Shown piece after piece: positions 9,319-17,889 of a stretch of DNA of 64,000 bases. This DNA comes from Flavobacterium sp. KACC 22761 (GTDB lineage: Bacteria; Bacteroidota; Bacteroidia; Flavobacteriales; Flavobacteriaceae). The notes beneath the pieces were generated by a model, which worked only from the letters and a program-made list of their open reading frames with translations, did no database searches and was not told where the DNA came from. Numbering within the stretch: the stretch's first letter is position 1; every line of letters starts with the position of its first letter. The stretch spans positions 868,001-932,000 of the forward strand of contig NZ_CP139148.1 in assembly GCF_034058155.1 (NCBI RefSeq), given 5' to 3'. Position numbers and translations under genes: made by a program.

Positions 9319-10446
9319 TTACTCGGAGAAATTATAAATAACTTCTTTAATTCTTATTTTATCTTCGTTTTTTAAATTTGATCCTGACGGCAGGCATAAA
9401 CCTCTTTTAAATAATTCTTCTGCAATATTACTTCCGTAGTAGGGATATTTTTCAAAAATTGGCTGTAAATGCATAGGCTTCCATAAAGGACGACATTCTA
9501 TATTTGCATTATCAAAAACAAGTCTCAAATTTTCTCTTTGCTCTTTTGTTTTTAACAATACTGTATTTAGCCAGTAATTCGAAAAATAATCCTCATTTAA
9601 ATTATCAAAAAGTTCGATGTCTTCCATTTTCTCAAAAATTTCTTTATAAAAAAAATGATTACTTCTTCTTAAATCAATATTCTTTTCTAAAATATTCATT
9701 TGTCCAAGACCAATACCTGCACAAATATTACTCATTCTATAATTATAACCAATTTCACTATGTTGATAATGGACAGCCTCATCCTTTGATTGAGTGGCAT
9801 AAAATATTGCTTTCTCTTTTTTCTCATTCGAGTTTGCAATTAATGCTCCCCCGCTAGAAGTTGTAATAATTTTATTTCCATTAAAGGACAAAACTCCATA
9901 ATAACCAAAACTACCACATTTCTTTCCTTTGTACTTGCTTCCTAAAGCTTCTGCACTATCTTCAACAATTGGTATTTCATATTTATCAGCGATTGCATGC
10001 ACTTCATCAACTTTATAAGGCATACCATATAAATGAACCGCAATAATTGCTTTAGGTTTTTTTCCTTTTTTAATTCGGTCCTTAATAGCAATCTCTAATT
10101 GCTTTGGGCAAATATTCCATGTCTCTGATTCACTGTCTATAAAAACAGGAGTTGCATTTTGATACAAAATAGGATTTGCTGAAGCAGAAAATGTCATACT
10201 TTGACATATCACCTCATCGCCTTCTTTAACTCCCAATAAAACCAAAGCCAGATGTATTGCTGATGTTCCAGAGTTTAATGCTGCTACAAAATTATCTTGA
10301 CCGAAATAATTCTGCAATTCATTCTCAAACTCGTTTACATTTGGCCCTCCCGAAGTAATCCAATTTGATTTTAAAGCTTTCTGGATATATTCTTGCTCAA
10401 AACCGCTCTCCTCAGATAATGATAAATAAATTCTTTTACTAGTCAT
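9319..10446 (-). CDS. DegT/DnrJ/EryC1/StrS sugar aminotransferase
   Basis: This PLP enzyme transfers an amino group to a keto-deoxy nucleotide sugar. I chose the ATG at 10446 (MTSKRIYLSLSEES), giving 375 residues; the longer frame to 10494 adds a non-conserved stretch and overlaps the upstream gene by 56 bases, against 8 with this start. The PLP lysine is Lys192 in SFNGNKIITTSSGG, and the Asp in EDSAEALGS (about 163) should contact the pyridine nitrogen. The N-terminal SNWITSGGPNVNEFE block is close to PglE-type UDP-4-keto transaminases, so the WbpM/PglF-like dehydratase is a plausible supplier. A role on a dTDP-3-keto sugar with the cupin upstream is the alternative. Confidence 0.88.
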   Translation of the reverse strand: MTSKRIYLSLSEESGFEQEYIQKALKSNWITSGGPNVNEFENELQNYFGQDNFVAALNSGTSAIHLALVLLGVKEGDEVICQSMTFSASANPILYQNATPVFIDSESETWNICPKQLEIAIKDRIKKGKKPKAIIAVHLYGMPYKVDEVHAIADKYEIPIVEDSAEALGSKYKGKKCGSFGYYGVLSFNGNKIITTSSGGALIANSNEKKEKAIFYATQSKDEAVHYQHSEIGYNYRMSNICAGIGLGQMNILEKNIDLRRSNHFFYKEIFEKMEDIELFDNLNEDYFSNYWLNTVLLKTKEQRENLRLVFDNANIECRPLWKPMHLQPIFEKYPYYGSNIAEELFKRGLCLPSGSNLKNEDKIRIKEVIYNFSE

Positions 10447-10867
10447 TTTTAATAATCCAATAATCTGAAGGATAACGAACATCGTCTTCCTCAACTTTTG
10501 TTAAAGGCAAAGTCGAAAATGACATTAATTTTGAATTTTCTTCCAAAGATTCTACTGCATTTGCGTAACCTGCCGGAATATGGACAATTTTGCTATCTGC
10601 TTCTGAAACAAAAATAGTCTCAATGATTAAATCTTTTGACGGATTTTCCCAATTATCAATTTTAATAAAATGAATATTAAAAGATCCTGAAAGACAATAA
10701 AAATTTTTAGCGTCTAATTTATGTCCTTGCCATGCACGGATTGGATTTTCGACAGAATTACTTATGATATAGAATCTTTCAATATCTGCAAAACTAAAAT
10801 CGTTTACATATGAGATACTGCCTCGGTGATCTGAGAATTTTCCACCTTGAATTATTTTAGGAATCAT
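10439..10867 (-). CDS. Cupin sugar isomerase/epimerase-like protein (WxcM/FdtA-like)
   Basis: The 142-residue protein looks like a single RmlC-type cupin: DHRGSISYVNDF near the start, RAWQGHKLDAKNFYCLSGSF in the middle and VHIPAGYANA later. RAWQGHK sits where FdtA/QdtA keto-isomerases carry their conserved HAHK histidines, but only one His is kept, so isomerase activity is uncertain. It may act as a 3,4-ketoisomerase or epimerase on the substrate of the aminotransferase encoded immediately downstream (8-base overlap). Upstream, the ATG overlaps the transferase stop by 4 bases (ATGA). Small sugar cupins beside aminotransferases are common in nucleotide-amino-sugar pathways. Confidence 0.7.
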   Translation of the reverse strand: MIPKIIQGGKFSDHRGSISYVNDFSFADIERFYIISNSVENPIRAWQGHKLDAKNFYCLSGSFNIHFIKIDNWENPSKDLIIETIFVSEADSKIVHIPAGYANAVESLEENSKLMSFSTLPLTKVEEDDVRYPSDYWIIKND

Positions 10868-11829
10868 AGCTCTAATCTTAGTTTGCTTTTACTTAATAAA
10901 TAAAATTTTAGCGAATAAACTAAAAGCAATGGAACAAGTACAATTGAAAACAAAACAATGTCTTGTACTTTTTGATAAAGAAAAACGACTAAACAAGAAA
11001 CTCCAATTTGAACTAGTGCATAATACAGAGAAACTAAACGGTGCTGTATTTTATATTCGTTACTCAGAACTTGATATAAATGCAAACGATGAGCTTCAAA
11101 AATATTTTGTTTTAAATAAAGGCGATGAACAATTGTACAAATAGCATCAACGCCATATACTGCAAGAAACAATAGCCAAATAAGAGAATTCGTAACCAAA
11201 ATAAGTTTCGAAATCAAATAAATAATCCAAAATGCAATCGCAATACTTCCGACATCACCAGCAAAGCACTTTGCTCTTTTTCTGTAATTGAAAAACAAAA
11301 AAACTACACTTGCCATCATGGCATATTTTATGAAAGCTCCATCAGTAAAAAGCTGAATTTTTGTATTTACATACAATAGTGCGCCCATTACTACCAAAGT
11401 GTATAGACCTGTAATACCATTAATTCCATCCATGAAATTATAAGCATTAATCAAACCGACTGCTAAAACGTATGCGACCAAAATTCCCCAAAGCGGCAAT
11501 AAATCGAACAAGGCCAGATCATAAAATATTAAAGAAATAGCAAGAAAATGGACCGAGATTCTAATTTTATTAGACAAACTTTGAATATCATCCCAAAAAC
11601 TAATTAAACTCACAAGCGTAATTCCCGTAAAGAAAAAGTAATTATTTTGAACATTCTGTACAAAATAAAGCAACGCAGAAAACCAAAAAATAATTCCACC
11701 TCCTCTTAATGTTATTTCGGTATGTGAACTTCTTAAATTAGGTTTATCAATAATATTAAACCGATCTGCTATTTTAAAATAAAGCAGCATTATGATCAAT
11801 AAAATTATTCCTAGAATTGTGTATTCCAT
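10864..11829 (-). CDS. Undecaprenyl-phosphate HexNAc-1-phosphate transferase, WecA/MraY family
   Basis: This 321-residue polytopic protein should start glycan assembly by moving a sugar-1-phosphate from a UDP-sugar to undecaprenyl phosphate at the inner membrane. Family marks are the paired Asp80-Asp81 in FWDDIQSLSNKIR, NAYNFMDGINGITG (about 128-141), AGDVGSIAIAF and the late cytoplasmic His-rich loop EAHRLHLYQ. It is the only clear initiating transferase in the window, so the chains made by this locus probably begin with a HexNAc or deoxy-HexNAc. It overlaps the cupin gene by 4 bases and follows fcl after 9 bases. Confidence 0.9.
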   Translation of the reverse strand: MEYTILGIILLIIMLLYFKIADRFNIIDKPNLRSSHTEITLRGGGIIFWFSALLYFVQNVQNNYFFFTGITLVSLISFWDDIQSLSNKIRISVHFLAISLIFYDLALFDLLPLWGILVAYVLAVGLINAYNFMDGINGITGLYTLVVMGALLYVNTKIQLFTDGAFIKYAMMASVVFLFFNYRKRAKCFAGDVGSIAIAFWIIYLISKLILVTNSLIWLLFLAVYGVDAICTIVHRLYLKQNIFEAHRLHLYQVLSNEYKIQHRLVSLYYALVQIGVSCLVVFLYQKVQDIVLFSIVLVPLLLVYSLKFYLLSKSKLRLEL

Positions 11830-11838
11830 TTTACGAAA

Positions 11839-12771
11839 TTATTCCCAGTTAGTATCCTTTATTTCATCATAAACTTTTTGAATACCTTCTTCTAAACTTG
11901 TTTTTGCTTTCCAGCCAAAACCATTCAATTTAGAAACATCCATTAATTTACGAGGTGTACCATCTGGTTTAGAAGTATCTGTTAATATTTCACCTTCATA
12001 TCCAACTATTTTTTTTACTAAAATAGCCAAATCTAAAATTGAGATGTCTTCTCCTACACCAATATTTACCAATCCTTGTTCATTATAATTTTCCATTAAA
12101 AACAAACAAGCTTCTGCAAGATCGTCTGCATGTAAGAACTCTCTTTTCGGACTACCTGTTCCCCAAATAGTTACAGAAGATTCATTATTACGTTTCGCTG
12201 TAATAAATTTTCTTAACATAGCAGGAAGAACGTGTGAATTCTTTAAATCGTAATTATCATTTGGTCCATACAAATTTGTTGGCATAACAGAAATAAAATT
12301 ACACCCAAATTGGGCTCTGTACGCATCACACATTTTGATACCAGCGATTTTTGCAATTGCATAAGGTTCATTTGTAGGTTCCAATTCTCCTGTAAGCATA
12401 TATTCCTCTTTTAGTGGCTGAGGAGCCATTTTAGGATAAATGCAAGATGAGCCTAAAAACATTAATTTTTGTACGTTATTTAAATATGATTGATGAATTA
12501 TGTTATTTTGAATCATCAAATTTTCATAGATAAAATCTCCCCTAAATGTGTTATTTGCAATAATTCCACCCACCTTTGCCGCCGCTAAAAAAACATAATC
12601 CGGCTTTTCAGTTGCAAAAAAATCTGCAACAGCTTGTTGATTTCGTAGATCTAGCTCTGACGAAGTTTTTAGTACAAAATTTGTATATCCTTTAGCTCTT
12701 AATTGACGCAAAATAGCAGAACCCACCATTCCACGATGCCCAGCTATATATATTTTATCTTTTAAATTCAT
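11839..12771 (-). CDS. fcl: GDP-L-fucose synthase
   Basis: Fcl (WcaG) is a dual epimerase/reductase turning GDP-4-keto-6-deoxymannose into GDP-L-fucose with NADPH. The 310-residue SDR has GHRGMVGSAI at residues 11-20, the family-specific AAKVGGI and SSCIYPK blocks, and YAIAK supplying the catalytic Tyr and Lys. WGTGSPKREFLHADDLA is also typical. It sits directly downstream of gmd, the enzyme that supplies its substrate. Length and motifs are complete, so it should be functional. Confidence 0.96.
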   Translation of the reverse strand: MNLKDKIYIAGHRGMVGSAILRQLRAKGYTNFVLKTSSELDLRNQQAVADFFATEKPDYVFLAAAKVGGIIANNTFRGDFIYENLMIQNNIIHQSYLNNVQKLMFLGSSCIYPKMAPQPLKEEYMLTGELEPTNEPYAIAKIAGIKMCDAYRAQFGCNFISVMPTNLYGPNDNYDLKNSHVLPAMLRKFITAKRNNESSVTIWGTGSPKREFLHADDLAEACLFLMENYNEQGLVNIGVGEDISILDLAILVKKIVGYEGEILTDTSKPDGTPRKLMDVSKLNGFGWKAKTSLEEGIQKVYDEIKDTNWE

Positions 12772-12810
12772 ACTCTTAATTTCAGGAATAAATTATTCTG
12801 ATTTCTTAAA

Positions 12811-13929
12811 TTAATATCTTATTGCTGATCTTACTTCACTTAACATCTTTTCTCTTTTAACATAATCAAGATCGGACATCATCATTTCTTTAACTAGTCC
12901 AGCCAAATCATATTTAGGAACCCATCCTAATTTTGTTTTTGATTTAGTAGGATCTCCAATAAGTAAATCAACTTCTGTAGGACGGAAATATTGTGGATCA
13001 ACAGCAATTACTTGTTTACCTACTTCAATTTGATAGTCTGGATTACTGCAAGATGCAACATATCCTTTTTCATCTATTCCTTCTCCTCTAAATTCGATAT
13101 CTATCCCTACTTCAGCAAATGACATTTTAACAAAATCACGTACATAAGTAGTTTCTCCCATAGCGATTACATAATCTTCTGCGACATCTTGCTGCAGAAT
13201 TCTCCACATAGCTTCTACATAATCTTTTGCATGCCCCCAATCACGTTGTGCATCCAAGTTTCCTAAGTATAAACAATCTTGTTCTCCTAAAGCAATCGCT
13301 GCTGTCGCCATAGTAATTTTGCGAGTTACAAAAGTTTCTCCTCGGCGTGGAGATTCGTGGTTAAATAAGATTCCATTACAAGCAAACATGTTGTAAGCTT
13401 CACGATAATTTTTAGTAATCCAAAAGCCATAAATTTTAGCAACCCCGTAAGGCGAACGTGGATAAAAAGGTGAATTCTCGTCATACAATCCTTTTTCATT
13501 TTTATTTTCAGCTAGTCCACCATATAATTCAGATGTCGATGCCTGATAAATACGAGTCTTCTTTTCTAATCCTAAAATACGAACTGCTTCTAAGATTCTT
13601 AAAGTTCCAATTCCATCAACATTAGCAACATATTCTGGAGAATCAAAAGAAACTTTTACATGACTCATTGCTCCTAAATTGTAGATTTCATCAGGCTGTA
13701 CCTCTTGAATAATTCGAATAATATTAGTAGAATCAGTTAAGTCTCCATAATGCAATTTAAAATTTACGTGAACCTCGTGTTGATCTTGGTAAATATGATC
13801 AATACGCTGTGTGTTAAAAGAAGATGCTCTTCTTTTAACCCCATGAACTTTATATCCCTTTTCTAATAATAATTCGGCTAAGTATGAACCATCCTGTCCT
13901 GTAATTCCTGTAATAAGGGCTGTTTTCAT
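12811..13929 (-). CDS. gmd: GDP-mannose 4,6-dehydratase
   Basis: Gmd makes GDP-4-keto-6-deoxymannose from GDP-mannose, leading to GDP-fucose through Fcl. The 372-residue protein has [19 protein letters not shown] at the N-terminus, TSELYGG, the [10 protein letters not shown] active-site block and [17 protein letters not shown], all diagnostic. GDP-mannose is supplied by manC at 30669; phosphomannomutase and mannose-6-phosphate isomerase genes are not in the window. A candidate -7 element lies in the 60-base gap upstream. Confidence 0.97.
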   Translation of the reverse strand: MKTALITGITGQDGSYLAELLLEKGYKVHGVKRRASSFNTQRIDHIYQDQHEVHVNFKLHYGDLTDSTNIIRIIQEVQPDEIYNLGAMSHVKVSFDSPEYVANVDGIGTLRILEAVRILGLEKKTRIYQASTSELYGGLAENKNEKGLYDENSPFYPRSPYGVAKIYGFWITKNYREAYNMFACNGILFNHESPRRGETFVTRKITMATAAIALGEQDCLYLGNLDAQRDWGHAKDYVEAMWRILQQDVAEDYVIAMGETTYVRDFVKMSFAEVGIDIEFRGEGIDEKGYVASCSNPDYQIEVGKQVIAVDPQYFRPTEVDLLIGDPTKSKTKLGWVPKYDLAGLVKEMMMSDLDYVKREKMLSEVRSAIRY

Positions 13930-13974
13930 TTTGTATTTTATATATTTTTTAATTATATTCTCTAATTATATATA

Positions 13975-13982
13975 CAAAATTA
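13975..13982 (-). promoter_or_regulatory. Weak candidate -7 element before gmd
   Basis: The minus strand reads TAATTTTG, matching TAnnTTTG, 46 bases upstream of the gmd ATG. The -33 position has no TTTG-like box. It may be chance in AT-rich sequence inside a long operon. Confidence 0.25.
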
Positions 13983-13989
13983 GAGTTAA

Positions 13990-14886
13990 TCATAAATCAT
14001 TATCTTTTAAATAATCTAAAACAGATTGTGGATTCCAGTTTAATTCATTCCTTGCTTTAGAATCATCAAACGTTAAATCAGTTGTTATTTTTTTTACCTT
14101 AAAAGTATTCAATGGAGCTTTATCGCCCAAAACATCTCCAATTTTACCTATTAATTTTGCTAAAAAAAGCGAAACATTATGTGGCTTCCTTTTAACTTTA
14201 TTTTTTGCAATTATATGGCTTAACTCACAAAAACTAGGATGATTACCATCGGTAAGATTATAAACACCTCCTACTGGAGATACTTTCCTTATAAAAGAAG
14301 CGACGTCCTTTGTCAAAACCATGCTTTTTCTTGCTATCCCTCCCCCGATGTTAAAATAATAACCTTTGTTAATTGCTTTGAGCATAGCCCCTAAATTACC
14401 TGGTGGATTTTTTCCCACTAATAAAGGCAATCTTAAAATTGTACAAACAACATTATTTTGATCACACCAAGTTGTAATTAATTTTTCGGCTTCAATTTTG
14501 CTTATCCCATAAGGATCTTTAGCATTTAATAAATCATTCTCATTTATGTTAATTCCAACTTCTCTACCATAAACTGAAACTGAACTAATGAAAACAAACT
14601 TTTCGGGAATAAATGACCTTTCAAGCCCCATTAATAAATTTTGCGTTCCTATAACGTTAATATCATGAAAAGCTTTTTTTTCATTTTCTGTTTTTGGAAC
14701 AACGTGTGCTTTTCCAGCAGAATGTATTACAAGTTCAAATTTCTTTTCAAAGTTAGGAATCTCATTTTCTAGTGAAACTTGAATGTCGCCAGTGCTTCTG
14801 GATAAGCAAGTTATATCTTCATTTGAAAACTTCTTGAAAATTTCTTGGCCTAAAAAACCACTTGCACCTGTTAATAGTATTTTCAA
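13990..14886 (-). CDS. SDR nucleotide-sugar reductase/epimerase
   Basis: The 298-residue extended SDR has GASGFLGQEI at residues 7-16, HSAGKAHVVPKTENE, SSVSVYG and the catalytic YGISK. The AGKAHV block is shared with the C4-reductase-like SDRs that often accompany WecA-type transferases and reduce UDP-4-keto-6-deoxy-HexNAc to UDP-FucNAc or UDP-QuiNAc. The keto sugar could come from the WbpM/PglF-like dehydratase at 4947. That assignment is inference; epimerase activity cannot be excluded. It lies 17 bases after the glycosyltransferase gene at 14904 within the long operon. Confidence 0.78.
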   Translation of the reverse strand: MKILLTGASGFLGQEIFKKFSNEDITCLSRSTGDIQVSLENEIPNFEKKFELVIHSAGKAHVVPKTENEKKAFHDINVIGTQNLLMGLERSFIPEKFVFISSVSVYGREVGININENDLLNAKDPYGISKIEAEKLITTWCDQNNVVCTILRLPLLVGKNPPGNLGAMLKAINKGYYFNIGGGIARKSMVLTKDVASFIRKVSPVGGVYNLTDGNHPSFCELSHIIAKNKVKRKPHNVSLFLAKLIGKIGDVLGDKAPLNTFKVKKITTDLTFDDSKARNELNWNPQSVLDYLKDNDL

Positions 14887-14903
14887 AATCTTTTTTGGAT
14901 AAA

Positions 14904-15650
14904 TTAAACAAACTGAAACAATCTTTTTATAACTCTTAAAGGCATTAATTTATACGGTGCTTTTAAGCTGTTTTTTTTCCATGCTCTAAGAATTTCCTTG
15001 TTTTGATTGATTATATTACTTATACTTTGATTTGTTGCTCCACCCAATCTCATTTTCACAATTAATCTGTTGAAATACTTAGCTTTAAAATTATTTTTTT
15101 TAAACATTCTGAGCATTAATTCGTAATCAGCTGCAAGCTTGAAATCTAAATCAAACAGTCCTGTACTTTTATAAACTGAACTTCGGACAAATAAGGACGG
15201 ATGTGGCGGTACATTACCATTTTCAAAAAAATTATTATAATATTTTTTAGATTTCCAATTCCTTACTACCTTTTGAACATTATCACTCTTAACATATACT
15301 AAATCTCCATAAAGTATATCTAAATCTGCATCAGCGTTAAAAAAAGACATAACATCTTCAATTACAGTGTTATCTTCATATAAATCATCAGAATTCAAAA
15401 TTCCAATAATTTCACCAGTAGCAGCCCTAATGCCTTTATTCATAGCATCATAAAGACCTTTATCTTTTTCAGACACAAAATAACCTAATTGATTATTATA
15501 ATTATTTATTAGTTCTACTGTCTTGTCTTTTGAGCCTCCATCAATAATTATGTATTCAATATTTTTATAAGTTTGAGAAAAAACAGAATGCATCGCATCC
15601 TGTATAGTTTTTTCATTATTATATACAACAGTAATTATGGATATTTTCAT
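14904..15650 (-). CDS. Glycosyltransferase family 2
   Basis: A 248-residue GT-A enzyme with the family 2 opening ISIITVVYNNEKTIQDAM, IIDGGSKDKTVELI, the metal-binding GILNSDDLYEDN and a later PHPSLFVRSSVY...ADYELMLRMF acceptor region. This form, WcaA-like, is common for transferases adding one sugar to the undecaprenyl-linked repeat at the cytoplasmic face. The specific donor is not visible in the sequence; fucose, rhamnose and HexNAc donors are all made by this locus. The last 50 residues are basic and may hold it at the membrane. Confidence 0.88.
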   Translation of the reverse strand: MKISIITVVYNNEKTIQDAMHSVFSQTYKNIEYIIIDGGSKDKTVELINNYNNQLGYFVSEKDKGLYDAMNKGIRAATGEIIGILNSDDLYEDNTVIEDVMSFFNADADLDILYGDLVYVKSDNVQKVVRNWKSKKYYNNFFENGNVPPHPSLFVRSSVYKSTGLFDLDFKLAADYELMLRMFKKNNFKAKYFNRLIVKMRLGGATNQSISNIINQNKEILRAWKKNSLKAPYKLMPLRVIKRLFQFV

Positions 15651-15683
15651 TTATTTAGAATATTTTAAAAAAGAAATTCTTTT

Positions 15684-16817
15684 TTACTTTAACAGTCCTT
15701 TTTTCTTCATTTCGTTAAGTGAGTTGCTTAACTTATCTTCTTGAATTTCTTGTTGCAGAACCCAGTTTGAAAACTTCTCAATACCTTCCTTAAAATAAAC
15801 TTTAGGCTCAAATCCTAAATAATTTTTAATTTTAGATAAATCTGCATAATTATGACGGATATCGCCCAATCTAAAATTGCCTGTTACTGTCACCGGAACA
15901 TCAATTTCATAGGCTTTTATTAATGAATTTGCAACCTCAAGAACATCTGTTGCAACCCCAGTGCCTACATTAAAAACATGACCGTTTGCTTCTTCTTTTT
16001 CTATTCCAAGAATCGTAGCTGCAACAACATCATCAATAAAAACAAAATCTCTAGATTCTTTACCGTCTTCAAAGATTTGAATAGGGTTATTATTTCTTAT
16101 CTGCGTAGAAAAAATAGACAAAATTCCGGTATAAGGATTAGATAATGACTGTCCAGGCCCGTAAACATTTTGATATCTAAATGCAACAGGCGCAATCCCT
16201 AATGTAGGGCAAACTGTCATAATCATTTGTTCTTGATTTTGTTTTGTAATACCATAAACTGACGAAGGGTGAATTTTAGACTCCTCATCTGTGGCAACTA
16301 ATTCTAATTTTTGATCATCTTTATAAGAAAGTTCAAAATTTCCAAGAAGCATATCTTTTTCTTTTCTATGTATAGGATATACGATACCAAATTCTGGATG
16401 TTTGTATTTTCCTTCTCCATAGATAGATCTAGATGAAGCAACAATAACTTTTTCAACTGAACTCTTATTATTAGCTAATATATCAAGCATTATTGCTGTT
16501 CCTTGTATATTTACTTCAGTATATTTCTCAATACAGTACATCGATTGTCCTGTTCCCGTTTCTGCAGCTAGATGTACTATTATATGTTGGCCATCGAGAG
16601 CATTAATCCAATCTTTTCGAGACGTGACTGTTCCTTTTATAAATTTTACTTTATCTTTTATACTTTTATATAATGGAGATGTAGATTCTGGATTTTCGCC
16701 ATGTATTTGTTCTGAAAGATTATCCAAAACTGTAATTGTATGTCCTTTATCCAAAAGTTGAAGAGCAAGATTGCTACCAATAAATCCAGCCCCTCCTGTA
16801 ATTAATATATTTTTCAT
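15684..16817 (-). CDS. SDR epimerase, probable dTDP-L-rhamnose 4-epimerase (6-deoxytalose)
   Basis: This 377-residue SDR has GGAGFIGSNLALQLL at residues 7-21, LDNLSEQIHGENPES and HLAAETGTGQSMY, with active-site SSVYGITK and FRYQNVYGPGQ further on. The DNLS-x-QIHG and ETGTGQSMY blocks match what I recall of WbiB-type dTDP-L-rhamnose 4-epimerases, which make dTDP-6-deoxy-L-talose. All four rhamnose genes are in this window, so the substrate would be available. An insert of about 40 residues (HRKEKDMLLGNFELSYKDDQ region) precedes the active site. Specificity rests on memory of motifs rather than a search. Confidence 0.7.
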   Translation of the reverse strand: MKNILITGGAGFIGSNLALQLLDKGHTITVLDNLSEQIHGENPESTSPLYKSIKDKVKFIKGTVTSRKDWINALDGQHIIVHLAAETGTGQSMYCIEKYTEVNIQGTAIMLDILANNKSSVEKVIVASSRSIYGEGKYKHPEFGIVYPIHRKEKDMLLGNFELSYKDDQKLELVATDEESKIHPSSVYGITKQNQEQMIMTVCPTLGIAPVAFRYQNVYGPGQSLSNPYTGILSIFSTQIRNNNPIQIFEDGKESRDFVFIDDVVAATILGIEKEEANGHVFNVGTGVATDVLEVANSLIKAYEIDVPVTVTGNFRLGDIRHNYADLSKIKNYLGFEPKVYFKEGIEKFSNWVLQQEIQEDKLSNSLNEMKKKGLLK

Positions 16818-16867
16818 TTATTCTATATATAATTTTATTTCTTCTTATTATTTTCCTTTTATAGCTT

Positions 16868-17887
16868 TTATAAGTTTCTCAACGCAGCAAAATGACGTAT
16901 AAAATAAATATTATTTCTGTTAAGAATTTTAAATTTTACCAAATAAAACAAAAGCTTTTCAAGTTTAGAAAGATATGATTTGTACAGTAATTTTTCATTG
17001 ATTGCTGTTTTAAAAAAAGACAAGTTAAAAATGTAGTCCAAAATTTCTCTATTATGCTTCTTATCTCTACCGAACATTAAAACACTATAAATAATTGAAA
17101 AAATGATTCGAATATATAAGACCTTATACTTTTCATAAAAAGTATTCAATTTATTATTCTTTTCAAAAAAATCATACAACCCGTCTAAAATGACAACTTT
17201 ATCTAAAATTTTTGGAGATATTGTCTTCATTATTGAGCCTGGTCGTTGTCTGTATCCAATTAATACATCATCTATTTTTGAAATTTTATTAGCAAAAAAG
17301 AAAGCCTTATAAATAAAGTCCATGTCTTCAAACCATACCCCTTCTTTAAACTTCAAATTATTATGTTTTAAAAAATTGATACTATAGATTTTATCCCAAG
17401 CTGCAAAAGAAACTTTGTTCTGAAATAAATGATCCATTTTTTCTTCTAGAGAAATAAGATCTCCTTTGAAATTGATTTTATCAGGCCTAAATTTCTTTTC
17501 ATCAAGATCTATGAATTCATAAAATTGCGCTACTAAAATATCGGCTTTTTTTTCAACCGCATTGTCATACATTTTATAAATAACAGTTATATCTTCTATA
17601 TAATCATCACTGTCAAAGAAAAAAACATACTCACCTGTCGCAAATTCCAATCCATAATTCCTAGCGGAACTCAACCCTCCATTTTCTTTTCTTAATAATT
17701 TTACATTATTATTATCTTTAACAAATTCATTAGCTATTTCTAAGGATGAGTCTTTTGACCCATCATCTACCAATATTACTTCACAGTTATTATTAATAGG
17801 CAACAAACTATTTAAAAATTGCTTAAAATATAATTCAACATTATAAAAAGGAACTACAATACTAATTTGATATTTATTTTTATTCAT
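16868..17887 (-). CDS. Glycosyltransferase family 2, EpsH-like
   Basis: The 339-residue protein opens with ISIVVPFYNVELYFKQFL and has VDDGSKDSSLEIA, ENGGLSSARNYG and the metal-binding FFDSDDYIED, a canonical GT2 fold. WFEDMDFIYKAF around residue 185 is the likely region of the catalytic base. The C-terminal third is basic and aromatic, as in amphipathic membrane-associated transferases such as EpsH. It follows the polymerase gene by 2 bases, so it belongs to the Wzx/Wzy assembly module. The sugar added is unknown. Confidence 0.88.
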   Translation of the reverse strand: MNKNKYQISIVVPFYNVELYFKQFLNSLLPINNNCEVILVDDGSKDSSLEIANEFVKDNNNVKLLRKENGGLSSARNYGLEFATGEYVFFFDSDDYIEDITVIYKMYDNAVEKKADILVAQFYEFIDLDEKKFRPDKINFKGDLISLEEKMDHLFQNKVSFAAWDKIYSINFLKHNNLKFKEGVWFEDMDFIYKAFFFANKISKIDDVLIGYRQRPGSIMKTISPKILDKVVILDGLYDFFEKNNKLNTFYEKYKVLYIRIIFSIIYSVLMFGRDKKHNREILDYIFNLSFFKTAINEKLLYKSYLSKLEKLLFYLVKFKILNRNNIYFIRHFAALRNL

Positions 17888-17889
17888 TT

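Noticed and set aside
9504..9857. Plus-strand open frame of 117 codons within the aminotransferase gene
   Set aside because: Antisense of a well-conserved gene with Phe/Leu/Tyr-rich, unstructured translation; no recognisable domain.
10447..10494. N-terminal extension of the aminotransferase (start at 10494)
   Set aside because: The 16 extra residues (MRKTMFVILQ and so on) are the antisense-free read-through of the upstream cupin gene; family proteins begin near MTSKRIYLS, and the later start leaves only an 8-base overlap.
10929..11144. Plus-strand open frame inside the WecA-like gene
   Set aside because: Lies antisense to membrane helices of a clear transferase; composition is what AT-rich antisense gives.
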